Part shown: in pieces, positions 1-11,400 of the stretch
Layout of the letters: each line of letters begins with the position of its first letter
How positions within the stretch are numbered: position 1 is the first letter of the stretch
Notes under the pieces: model-generated
Database searches by the model: none
The model's input: only the letters and a program-made list of their open reading frames with translations
What the model was told of the DNA's origin: nothing
Program-made: the position numbers and the translations under genes
Origin: Glomus cerebriforme
Lineage: Eukaryota > Glomeromycota > Glomeromycetes > Glomerales > Glomeraceae
NCBI GenBank assembly: GCA_003550305.1
Contig: QKYT01000781.1
Span: 13,025-50,304, forward strand
Reading direction: 5' to 3'
DNA: 37,280 nucleotides

Positions 1-1419
1 ATTACCGAATAGGAAAAATATTGGATCTCTTTTTTATACTAGGATAATCAATGAGGATCTTTTTTTTTCCTTAATATCATCACTACCTAAAAAGAATTTT
101 TCTGGGGCCATATACCTTATATTGTCTGCGATATATCGGAAAAAATTGTTGTTTGTTTACACCGAAATTTGCTATTTTAACTTCATGATGACTATTTATT
201 AAAATATTTTCAGATTGAATATTATGAAGAATCTAAAGTTTAAAAAGAAACTTGTTAATAATATCTAAAGCAAATTTGATTTTAGTATTCCAATCTATAG
301 TATCCCTAAATCTGTTATAATATTCATGTAAGTTTCCAAATTCCATCCATTCAGTAACCAAATAATATTTTGATTCTTCATGAGCCAGACCAAAAAAATT
401 TATGATATGATCGGAATCTTTTAATTCTTTAAGAATATTAACTTGTCTTCTAATTTCATGTTAAAATAGATCCAAAGAATTGTTTTTAATGTTGTTAAAA
501 ATTTCCTAAAACAATATTCATCACAACTAATAAATGATGTGCGTTTTTCTATCTTCTTAGTATATGCAATAAATGATTTTTTATATTGTTTACCGTCAAC
601 AGATGAATCCATGATATTGCGTTTTGTTTGAGTTTGAAATTCAATATTTTTCAAAGTTAATGCATCCATTTTATCTACAAAATTTATATATCATCAGATA
701 TTCCATAAACATTAAAAATAAATCTTTAATTTGATTAATTTTATTTCTCATATTTGATAATTCATCTTTTGATTATATAATAAAAGAAAACTTTAACCTT
801 TTCATATAATCATCAAATTCTGCTATAAGATCATTAAAATCCTGTTCTATACTAGAAGTCAAAAAATATGAATTTTTGTATTTTACTAACACGTGAAATG
901 AATTTTATAATCTTTCTTATACAATCGATAAACTCTTTTAATCAACATTTTCAATTTTTTTAATATCTAAATCTTTTATCGCTCGTTGTCATATCATAAT
1001 TATATCTCTTTACAAGAAACCCACATAATTCTTTATTACATTCAGTATTTTCATATAACCTTATAATTTCTTTTCCTTTATCAAAAATGAAGTTATAAGT
1101 GGTGCAAATTCTAAGAAATTTTTAACAACATCATTGGATGCTTCTATTGTTAATATACGTCCTGCTGCATCAAATCCACTTTTACACACTGTACGTCATC
1201 TTGAGATATTGAACTAGTACAATTGAAAACAGAATTTGATGTTGAAGCGGATAAAGGACAAGAAGGAGAAGAAGAAGGAAATAGAGGTACGAAAGAACAT
1301 GAATAGTCTACATCCATCGCATCCAAAGTTAAATCATCAACAATTTTAATACGAGAACACTTTTGATCCTCATCTTCATTAGTTGGACTTTTTTTATTTT
1401 TATTAAAAAAATTTTTCAT
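1..1419 (-). pseudogene. Decayed MLKL-like kinase gene, continuing off the left edge
   Basis: This is a broken paralogue of the intact gene at 2012-4465. A start codon survives at 1417-1419 and opens an 89-codon frame with an acidic, serine-rich leader. The match to the paralogue's four-helix domain then moves to another frame near 1170, where the text resembles a hydrophobic helix of the neighbour. At 421-669 a further frame carries KRTSFISCDEYCFRKF, matching KRTSYTNCEEFCFKEF in the intact gene. At about 240-450 a third frame encodes the helix-C to hinge region (IRRQVNILKELKDSDHII, then VTEWMEFGNLHEYY). Positions 60-200 match the activation-segment exon. Several frame changes and stops separate these blocks, so no full product is possible. 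The 3' part lies outside the window. Confidence 0.8.
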
Positions 1420-2011
1420 ATCGATAATATTATTAAGTGTGTGATTAAAAAAAAAACAAATTATTTTACGAAAATCTCCCCCATTAATTAAAAATTTTCA
1501 GAGTTTCAATATTTTTTTTTTAGATGGTTCACATTATTAACTTTTTATCCATTACGTAATAAGAATCTGCCAAAAACTATCCTTAGAGTTCCAGAATTTA
1601 ATAATGCATGGAACAAAATAAATAAAAAGTTTTTTTTGCGCAATTTTTTTTTTTGTAACCATTTTTGTTAACGCATTAAGAAAGTTGGCCAGTATTATTA
1701 TCTCCGTTGGCCTAAATTATGGTCCAATTTGGGCTGATTTTTATAATGCCTAAAAGTTTTGGCCAGCATTAAGATCTGACGTACATTTAACGCAAATCGA
1801 CACCTGACGCACAACTGAAATATTAAAAAACATACTATGCCAGTATACCACAAAAAAAAAAAAAAAAAAAAAATTTTATTTATGCTGAAATTATGTTAAT
1901 ATAGAAAGAAATCGCGTTGCACGACTTTGACACGTAAAAATTTAAATAAATTTATTAATAAAAACTTTAAAGTTCACAAATACAAATACAAATCTATATA
2001 TATACTAGTTA
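1420..2011. other. Intergenic, no gene seen
   Basis: AT-rich spacer between the decayed and the intact MLKL-like genes. It holds a pure A run of about 20 bases near 1851-1873. Two copies of an 11-base GGCCAGYATTA motif lie at 1687 and 1761, and look like transposon or foldback debris. No coding frame, tRNA or other RNA gene was recognised. Confidence 0.6.
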
Positions 2012-4465
2012 TTAATAACTAATATTATTTTCAATACACATTTTTTTAGCTTTAGGATGATCATTCAAAGCCGCTCTTTTTAAATATTTAATACCCAACA
2101 TTTCATCTTGATTAATACCATTACCACCATTCCAATAAGCTTTTCCAATAATATACATAGCAGTATTATTTCCTTGATCAGCAGCCATATTTAAATATTT
2201 AAGAGCCTCAAAAGAATTTATATTAATACCTTCACCTTTCCATAAACACATACCATATCTTAATTGAGCTGAAGGATTTCCTTTATCAGCAGTTTCTTTA
2301 AAAATATTTATAGCAATTTTAATTCTTTCTTCTTTACTAATTTGTTTTAAATCAGGAATTTCTTCATGATGATGATAATAATAATAACCTAACCAATATT
2401 TTGCTTCAATATTAGTAGAAGAATGATGTTTGAAACTTTGCCATGCTGATTGTTTATTTCCATTTGGAGATTTGTGAAGAGTAATTGCATCTTCAACAGA
2501 GGGAATTTTAAAATAATAACCATTGGATATTGAACCTTTGGAGTTATCTTGTAAGCAACCAGAATACAAGAAATAAAAGTCACGACACATATCAACTATA
2601 GTTAGACGCCACATTGGATCATATTGCATAGCTAATATATATATTGAAGGAGAGAGAAAAAAAACTTAATATATAATATAAATAAAAAATGTATTTCAAT
2701 TTATTATAATAAATAATTACCTTTTGCTACTATGGTTCTCCATTCATTAGGTACATCATCTGAAAATGGTAAATGATAGTTCTCACTAACGCGTTTTCTA
2801 ATACCAACGAGCATATCAGATTTATCAAGATCATGATGAGGTTTTTTCAATTCAGCAATTTCCCACATTAACGCTCCAACACTATAATAAAAAGATAAAA
2901 AATTAATGATAATATTTTTACGAATTTTAAAAACTACAATAAGTTTAGAAAAAAAATTTTTATCTTACCTATAAATTTCACATTTAGAATCATAACCTTT
3001 CTTAATATCATCATTATCTAATAATAATTTTTCTGGAGCCATATATCTTATATTTTCTAAATTTTGTGAAATATTTCGTGTAATATCAGAAAATTTTTTA
3101 CTTAAACCAAAATTTGCGATTCTAACTTTATGATTTTCATTAACTAAAATATTTGCCGATTGAATATCATGATGAAGGATCTAAAAAAAAAGAAGAAAAG
3201 AAATTTATCGTTAAGAATAAAAAAGAAAAAAAAAAATTATAAAAATTTTAATAATTTTAAAAGAGATATATTACCTTACATTCATCAAGATATACAACAC
3301 CACGACAAATATCCAAAGCGAATTTAATTTTAGTTTTCCAATCTATAGTATCCCTATATTCCGTATAATATTGATGTAAATTTCCATGTTCCATCCATTC
3401 AGTAACCAAATAAAATTTAGAATCTTCTTGAGCGACACCATAAAATCTTATAATATGAGCCGAATTTTTTAATTCTTTAAGAATATTAACTTGTCTTCTA
3501 ATTTCAAATTGAGTTTGTTCATTATTATTAGAATGATCGGTTAAAGAAGAAGAAGAAGAAGCGGAAGAAGTATTTGAAAATTCTTTAAAACAAAATTCCT
3601 CACAATTGGTATATGATGTACGTTTTTCAATTCTTTTTGAAGGACAAATATTTGTTTTATGATATTGAGTAATATCAAGTAAAGGTTCATTTTCTTCAAC
3701 TTCAGAAGAATTTAAAAGTTTAATTTTTTTTTGAAATTTTTTGTTTTTTTCAGTTATTGAATTCATTCCTTCAAAAAAATTTTGTTGAGATTGTTTATCA
3801 TCAGAAACACCAAAAGCGTAACATAAAATTTCTTTAATTCCTTTAACATCAGATTTTACCGTAGCAAATTCATCTCTTGATTGTACGGTAAAAGAAAAAT
3901 TTAAACTAGTCATATAACCATCAAATTCTTTTACTAAAATATTAAGTTCTTCTTCAATTCTATTAGCAAAAAAATATTTTTTAAGTCTATTTAATTGACT
4001 TACATCAGCGATAAATTTTTTAATTTTTTTCATACAATCAATAAATCCTTTAAATAATGTTAAATTTTCTAATTTTGAAAAAAATTCAACATTTTCGGTT
4101 TTTCTAATATTTAAATCTTTTACTGCTGCTACTGCTCCATTACATCTTTTTAATAAAAAACTACATAATTTTTTATTATGTTTGGCTTTTTCATATAATG
4201 TTACTATTTCACTTCCTATTTCAAGAAATGTTTTAATTAATGGTATAAAGTCATTGGAATTTTGTGCTATATTAAATACTTCTTTAACTGTTCCTAAACT
4301 TGAACTAAATTTATTGATTTTAATCGTTTCTTCATCCCTCGTCCTCGTCGTCGTCGTCGTCGTCGTTGTTGTTGTTTCAATATTATTTAATCTCATTTTT
4401 ATCATTTTATTTGATAATTCATTATCTTCATTATTAGTTTGACGGGATTTACTCTTATTTTCCAT
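2012..4465 (-). CDS. HeLo/MLKL-like four-helix domain + pseudokinase + Sel1 repeats
   Basis: Four exons (4465-3275, 3180-2969, 2881-2721, 2631-2012) join in phase to 728 codons including the stop. Residues ~10-45 are low complexity with poly-Thr. Residues ~50-240 are helical and resemble the HeLo/MLKL four-helix bundle (for example LIKTFLEIGSEIVTLYEKAK). A kinase domain follows without a visible glycine-rich loop or VAIK lysine. The catalytic loop reads HHDIQSANILV (HHD for HRD, Asn kept), the DFG motif reads NFG, and the APE motif is kept (RYMAPEKL). Losing the metal-binding Asp marks it as a likely pseudokinase. About three Sel1-type repeats follow at residues ~597-722 (for example GNPSAQLRYGMCLWKGEG). 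MLKL itself pairs a membrane-active bundle with a pseudokinase. A role in cell-death-like signalling here is inference. Confidence 0.88.
4341..4377 (-). repeat. Trinucleotide microsatellite coding poly-Thr
   Basis: GTC/GTT triplets in an unbroken run inside exon 1 of the MLKL-like gene. On the minus strand they encode about ten threonines followed by Arg-Thr-Arg. The run is in frame, so length changes would alter only the disordered leader. Confidence 0.85.
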
Positions 4466-5949
4466 GTCTTTTGTTAATGATATTATGATATTTAAATTTT
4501 TAATGTTTAAATTTAAAAATGTTGATGATTAAAGAGTAAAAAAAGTTTTTGATAAAAGTAACGAAAAAAAATTCAAAGTTCGTTAAATAAAAAAATCCGG
4601 AGTTTTATAACCGGTGCACAAAATAAGTATATCCATTTTAGGATATGCTACTTTGTCCGTAATTTGAACTTTATCTTAAAGGGAAATAATCTACAAAATA
4701 TTATCTAAATTACAATTCCAAAGAGAAAAATCGAGATTCGTTACAAGAAAAAAAAAATTTTTTACGCATGACATAATACTTTTATTTATGTCATAATAAA
4801 ATGAATAAGCAAACAATTAATTTTATATTTGTCAAACTACCCGCGTTTCAAATTCACCAAAAATGGTCATCGATCTTATCAAGATATAAACTTTAGATAT
4901 TTCTTTTTCTAATATTGACTTTGTTGATTAATAACCTTAGATTGTTCAGATTTACCATCGAATTGCCTGTGGCAAGCAAATTACATTCTTCTTTTATCTA
5001 TTTAGAATTCATATAAATTGTGATTATTTAATTTTTTATTTGTAACGAACAATTTATTAAATAATGAATTATTTGATGAGTTATATATATATACTATAAT
5101 TTTTTTCATTATGTAAACACCGATGGATTTTTTTGTCACTTATCCCACTAGTTTATAAAAAGCTTGAGAAAAGTATATCGCTGTATATCGGTATGTCATA
5201 CGCAATGAGATAAACCTGTTATTCAAATAGAAATCTTATGAATCACTTATGCTCCCTCCCTTCGCTCCCTTCGGGGGACGCAAGGCATCAGTGAATAACC
5301 TATTATAACAAGTATGTATTTTACATGATTGATAAATTTTCTTTGAAGTTAATTAATCGTAACCAGAAAATACTTGGACTAGTCTATCAATCGGATAATC
5401 GAATAGCATCCTAAACTCAATTGCTTTACTAAATCCTTCGTTACTTATACATTATAAATTCGTTATGCGTATATATTTCTTAACGATACCATTCGATCTG
5501 AACCTTTTATTATTGGGAATGGTTTTTAAGATATTTTTGGATGACTTCAACAATAAGAAATTAACGGGATCTAAGTTTCTTACCTAAATTCTACTATCAT
5601 TTTTTAATGTTTTGCTAATAAAAAGCTTAATGTTCTCCTAGTTGTTCGTGTATAAAAGTATATTTTAATAAAAATAAATATATTTATCTAATTTTTAAAA
5701 ATAAATTTGTAAAATACAATAATTGGTTAAATTATGCTATGCTATGTAAATTATTACCATTGGAAAAGTTTAACTTAATAATATTTGAGTAATAAATATA
5801 AATAAATAAAAACTAACGACACATCACCAGTGCACCTCAGATTTGTGTGGTGATTGTAACGCGCGAAATTTGTGCTTAATGTCACGTAAACGCTAAAATT
5901 CGTTAAGCGGGCTCGACTGTTTGAATTAACTCACGTCCGTCATCACTCA
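4466..5949. other. Intergenic, no gene seen
   Basis: About 1.5 kb between two minus-strand genes. It must hold the promoter of the MLKL-like gene near 4466-4650 and the 3' UTR of the MACPF-like gene near 5650-5949. An unusually GC-rich patch at 5249-5283 contains two CTCCCTTCG-type units next to a run of five G. It is out of character with the surroundings and may be an old insertion. No open frame of note was found. Confidence 0.6.
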
Positions 5950-8028
5950 TCACTAAAATAAATTTTATTCGATTAGTATATATTAAAGAACAAAAAAAGT
6001 CAATCAAATAAATACCTGATATGGATCAAAGAATGCACATTTAATATTATTATCTGATATGTTTAACGTATTATTTTTACAAATAAAACAATTTCTATCT
6101 TTACAAATGATAGATTTGGTTTTTATTTTACTGCTTTTTTGTTTCAAAAAAATCGGTCCATAATTAGTTTTTTCGGTAGAATATAAACTAATAAATTTTG
6201 GATTTAAACAAGATCCAGCAGTAATATCAATATATGGTCTTTTTAAAATAAATGAATATTTAAAAGGAATCATATCATAAGCATTACGAATATGATAGTT
6301 TGAAATTATAAGTGTATAGAAAGTAAAGTTAGGTAAATTTACATAGTGATTATTTCTTAAACAATAAGAGAATGTGCATGCTCCAATTTTGTTTGCTTCT
6401 TGAGCATTATAAAAATGATGTCCAATTACAAGGGAATCATTTGAAGAATCTAATTTAGTCAATACAGGAATTCCTAAACAAGGAGGAATATTAATAAATG
6501 AATTATATTCGAAACTTAATAATTCTGCATTAATCATGGTTTGATTATTTATCATATTAAAATCTTGTTTCAAAATCTTTAATTGAGCATGAAAATCTGA
6601 AAGTATGAAATTGAAATTTATATAATATCCAATTACCATCCATCCAATTTTCAAATTGCATTGACGTTGTTTAAATTTTTTTTGAATGCAGTGAATTATA
6701 AGACTTGGCTTTCCATTTGATGGACAAAGAACTTGACAAGTAAAAAAATCATTCTTTGATTCTGCCATATCAATAACAGTTGCAAATATATTACAGTCAG
6801 CTTCTTTATTTTGAATAATACTTGAAATATCTTGTGGTATATCTCTAAATTCATAGATTTTCGGTTTTCCAAATTCCTCTAAATAATAACTAAAATCTAC
6901 AAAATTTAAATAATGAATTCTTTTTCCAACGGCTTCAATGATTTGTTTATGTAAATCATTAGGTAAAAGTTGAAAAATACTAATAGGTTTTTGAAATTCT
7001 ATAGAATCCCAAGTTTTATAATCTTTTAAAGATTTACCCCAAGATTCTTCATCAAAAATCTCAATATTGTCAAGCTGTTTTCCCCCAATTAATTTTGTAC
7101 AGTTAGATTTATAATAAGTTGACTTTCCCTTTGAATAATTAGAAGTATGTGCTACATTAACTTTCAAAATCTCTGCTACATTAGCATTAATAGCATTTTC
7201 TTTAGAATTTCCTGAAGAGTATCCAGTTGATGTTATAAGTTCACTAAAATGAGCTCTTCCGCCTAAAATAACTTCAGTTGGAACAAATTGACCAAATTTA
7301 TCAGTAATTCGTTTAAAATTTTCAGGATCTTTAGATTCTATGGCATTTTTTACTTCTTTAATAAATTCTTGAGTTGGTTTTAAATATTCACAAAATTTTA
7401 AAGATGCCTTGCCATATTTTGTAAATTGATAAGAAGAATTACTTTCAGAATTTACTTCGTTATTTTGCCCCCCTCCAATTGATATTCCTAATTCCACAAA
7501 ATTTTGTACATTGATATCAGTATGAAAAAATAAATTTGTTTTCATCATCCGATCTTTATTTGACTTAAATTCAACAAATCCTTTCCCATATCCTTCAGCA
7601 CCAATTTCAATTAATTTACAATCATTCATTACAAATGCTCTATTTTCTGCTTTTTTAATCCCGTCAAAAGTCATGGTACATCCGTAATCTAATTTACGTA
7701 ATTCATTCAAACATTTCCAATCAGGTTTTGAACATTGTTTTAAATATAAGATATTTCCATTTTCATCAATAATTTCATTTAAAAGGTAATTTTCTTCATT
7801 TTCGAGTGCTATTTCAGCAAATCCATAATTTATATTATCCTTATTTTCCGAATACTTTCTTGAAAACAATAATGTGTCATCAATAAATTTACTCTTTTCA
7901 AGTTCTTGGCGAACTTTAATTAGATTATCTGTAAGATTTAAACGATGTAATATAGAAGGGCCATCTATAGTTTTTATTGTTATAATTACATTGACATTAT
8001 TGGAAAAAAAATTTGTAAAGTTAAACAT
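5950..8028 (-). CDS. Stand-alone MACPF-like (perforin-superfamily) protein
   Basis: One long exon (8028-6016) plus a terminal exon at 5952-5950 that is only the TGA stop, giving 671 aa. Residues ~10-97 form a small beta-rich, possibly ubiquitin-like, N-terminal domain. Residues 245-257 read FGQFVPTEVILGG, which fits the spacing of the MACPF signature (aromatic-G-x-x-x, six residues, GG). A downstream LIGGK...W...SL...IEF...PISIFQLL block (~313-355) is also typical of MACPF proteins. A WMVIG motif follows at 463-467 and a Cys cluster at 642, 647, 650 and 664. There is no signal peptide, so an intracellular protein is likely. The frame is intact and about 70% similar by eye to the broken copy at 22978. 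MACPF proteins form membrane pores; pore formation here is untested. Divergent from the RdRP fusion gene. Confidence 0.85.
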
Positions 8029-8437
8029 TTTAAGTAGAAATTCTATTTTCTAACTTTTGGTTTTTTAAATGTATTTATTGTAAATAATATGTAACGTTAA
8101 ACAATTTTATAAGCCACCCAAAAATTAGCGCACGTGATTTGTAATTTTGACCAAAATAATAAATTTTGGTTATGTTTAATAATCTGTAAAATAACGGGAT
8201 GAAAACTTTGACTATAAGTTTAATTTTTTTAAGAAAAAAAATTCTCATAATAAAAGAATTTTATATTCTGAAAATTTTAACCTAATTTCATAATTTCTTA
8301 AAAAACGATGATAACGAATTTAAATCGATTATGACATAACATAAGGATTTGCACATGTACTACTATATGTCAAATAAATATAAACCGCAAATGTTAATCT
8401 TTCATTCTTCAGTTCCCTCCAAGTTAAATTTATAATT
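8029..8437. promoter_or_regulatory. Shared divergent promoter region
   Basis: These 409 bp separate the start codons of the stand-alone MACPF-like gene (-) and the RdRP-MACPF fusion (+), so they must carry both promoters. On the plus side a TATA-like AATATAAACC lies at about 8377-8386, followed by a pyrimidine-rich stretch up to the ATG. No operator or known factor site was recognised. Confidence 0.5.
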
Positions 8438-11400
8438 ATGAAAGTATATTTTAAAAATGTTTCACATGCGGCTACCAAAAATAGTGTAATTCGAGAATTA
8501 TCAATTTATGGACCTATTTCTGATGGTGAAGTTAATGCTGGCCATGGTTTTGTCGAATTTGTGAAAAAAAATGATGCTATGGGTTGTATTACGAATGCAA
8601 AATTAGTTAAAAACGTCCAAATCTTTTTATCAAATTCAGACAAAATTTCAAATTTGGACGAAATTTCAAATTTACATAAAATTTCAAATTTACATAAATC
8701 TTTGAGCAGTATATTTCCCCGTAATATTTCTTCTCGACTTCTTTTTTCCTATTTACCCCACGAAAAAAATGAATTTAAATTTACTTTATCAAGTTTGGAA
8801 ATAGGAAATTTTGATGGACAAACATCAAATAGAAAAGACAAAAAAAGTGAAAATGAAATCAATCCTTTTCCGGAATCGCTTACATTTTTAACTGAATGGA
8901 AGTATCCTGACCATTATACTAGGCCCACGATATGCTTTTCAAAAGCAAAAAAAGCTTATATATTGGAAGGGTTTGGAACCGGATTCGATTCTAAAGGAAA
9001 ACAAGTTAAGATTTTAGTGGATAATTCACATATAATTTTTCTTGATGAAAGAGATGGCGTAATATCACTATATATTAGTTTAAAACAACCACCATATCTT
9101 TACCGTAGAACTGCAGCACATTGGATCCGAACCGTCGATTGGACTAAAATTGACATATTTGGACGATGTTTAAGTTATAGGTTGGTCTTTAGACACGACC
9201 TTCTTGATGAGTTATGTGATCAAATAATCAATTTTTCGTCGTTCAAACCTGTTAAAGTTCGGTGCATTGACAAACAAGTTTGTCCAAAAGAATATTTTGA
9301 AAGCTTAATTTATCGATTACCATTTAGAATATTCTTTAAATTGGCATGTTTAGTTTCTTACGGAATATTGTCATTCTGCGAAATTGAAGAGAACCAACTA
9401 GGTGAACGATTGGAAAGTTTAATTTCCGGAACATGCGAAATTGAAAAGAGCAAATTAGATCAAAGAGGCGAACTTGTTAGTAGTGGAAATGATGAAAAAC
9501 AAAAACTAGAAGCAATAGCATTGTACGCATTAGATCAGATATCGAAAAAGAGTTGGAATCCTTTCAATGTAAATCATCAAGAACGTCCAATATCAATCTT
9601 TGATCTTGCAATAAGTAATTTCAGAGGCGAATTTAATATTTGGCATTACTCAAATCTGGAAAACAATTTTCATGTATGGATAAATCGTGCTACTATAACT
9701 CCAACAAAAATCTATTTTGATGGACCTGACTATGAACCATCAAATCGTATACTACGTTTATACGAGGAAAAAATAGATCATTTTTTACGTGTAACATTTA
9801 AAGAGGAAAATTTCAGTAAATTAATTATTAAGGAAAATGATGATTCTGATATAATAGAGTTGAGAATCGTTAATATTTTAAAGAATGGATTCCATCTGGC
9901 TGGGAGACATTATGAATTTTTGGCTTTCTCATCAAGCCAATTAAGAGAACAAACTTGTTGGTTCGTTGCATCGAATGGAGATTTTAATGCACGTAATATT
10001 CGTGCTAATATGGGAGATTTTAGGTTTGTGATAATTTTCAATTAAAATCTTCTTGAGTAGTCTAAATTATATATTTTTAAAATAGCTGCATTATGGATCC
10101 TGCAACATACGCGGCTTGTATGGGTCTATGTTTTACAAATACGACGGGAACGTTGAATCTTAATCCTAATCAAGTAAAATATATAAAAGAAATTGAAAGA
10201 AACGGTTTTTTATTCAGGTGATATATTTAATAATTATTATGAATCAATTATTGTGAATCATAATTGTAAATTTATTCAGCTGAAGTATCAATAATTTGCA
10301 CGTTTTTTAGCCATGGTTGTGGAAAAATTTCACCAAGTTTAGCAATGCGTGCAGCAAAAGAATATTGGGGGACCAAAATTCTAGACGATGATGAAATTCC
10401 TTCAGTGTTTCAAATACTGTTTGATGGATGTAAGGTATGAGGATATTAAATAGCTAAAATAATGAAAATTTAACTTACTTGATTACTTTTTCAGGGAATA
10501 GTTGCAGTAGATCCAAACCTTAAAGGTGATGTTTTATGTATACGTCCAAGTCAAAAAAAATTTGTTGCACCTGATTCTTTTATTTTGGAAATTGTGAAAA
10601 CGGCGAATACCCCGTTACCTGGTCACTTAAATCGACAGATTATATCGCTATTATCAACGCTTCAAGTACCAGATCACGTATTTATCTCGCTACAAGAAGA
10701 AATATGCAGAGATATTAATTCAATTATGATTAATGAAGATAAGGCGCGCGAAATTGTCAAACGTAATATGAGTACAAGAGAAACTTCACACGTTAAGCGT
10801 ACAATTATTAGTATGATTGATGCGGTTTGTATATATTTATAATTTTATTACCGTCAACTTATTTTGTTGGATTATTTTAATTTTCTTTTTTTAAAAATTT
10901 TAGGGAATGATTAAAGGGACTATTGATCCATTTTTGAAAGCTCTATTGGAATGCGAGCGTGTTTCTGCATTAAAATCACTCCGAGATAAAGCTCATATTA
11001 TGATGCCTAATTCATTTTTTCTATTTGGCGTTATTGATGAAACTGGAACTTTAAATGAAGGCGAAATTTATGTTCAAACTTCTACTATTGTCTCTGAGCA
11101 TCAAACTTTTGAGACGGTTGATAATAAAATTCAAAGAAATCGAAAAGTTTGGGCTGGACCAGCCAGTAAGTTTCCATGTATTACGAATGATATATTGATA
11201 ATTAAATTTTATTTTTTAAATATTTTTTTAAAGTTATTGCTAGAAACTCGTATTTGCATCCTGGCGATCTTAGGAAAGTTATAGCAGTTGATGTTTATGA
11301 ATTGTCACACTTAAAAAATTGTGTAGTATTTAGCCAAAAAGGATATAAACCTCTACCAAATCTTCTGGTATGTACTAGTTATTGAGTTGTATATTTGCAT

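Noticed and set aside
4182..4442. Plus-strand 86-aa frame rich in Val
   Set aside because: Antisense of the poly-Thr and helical part of the MLKL-like gene; the Val run is the microsatellite read backwards.
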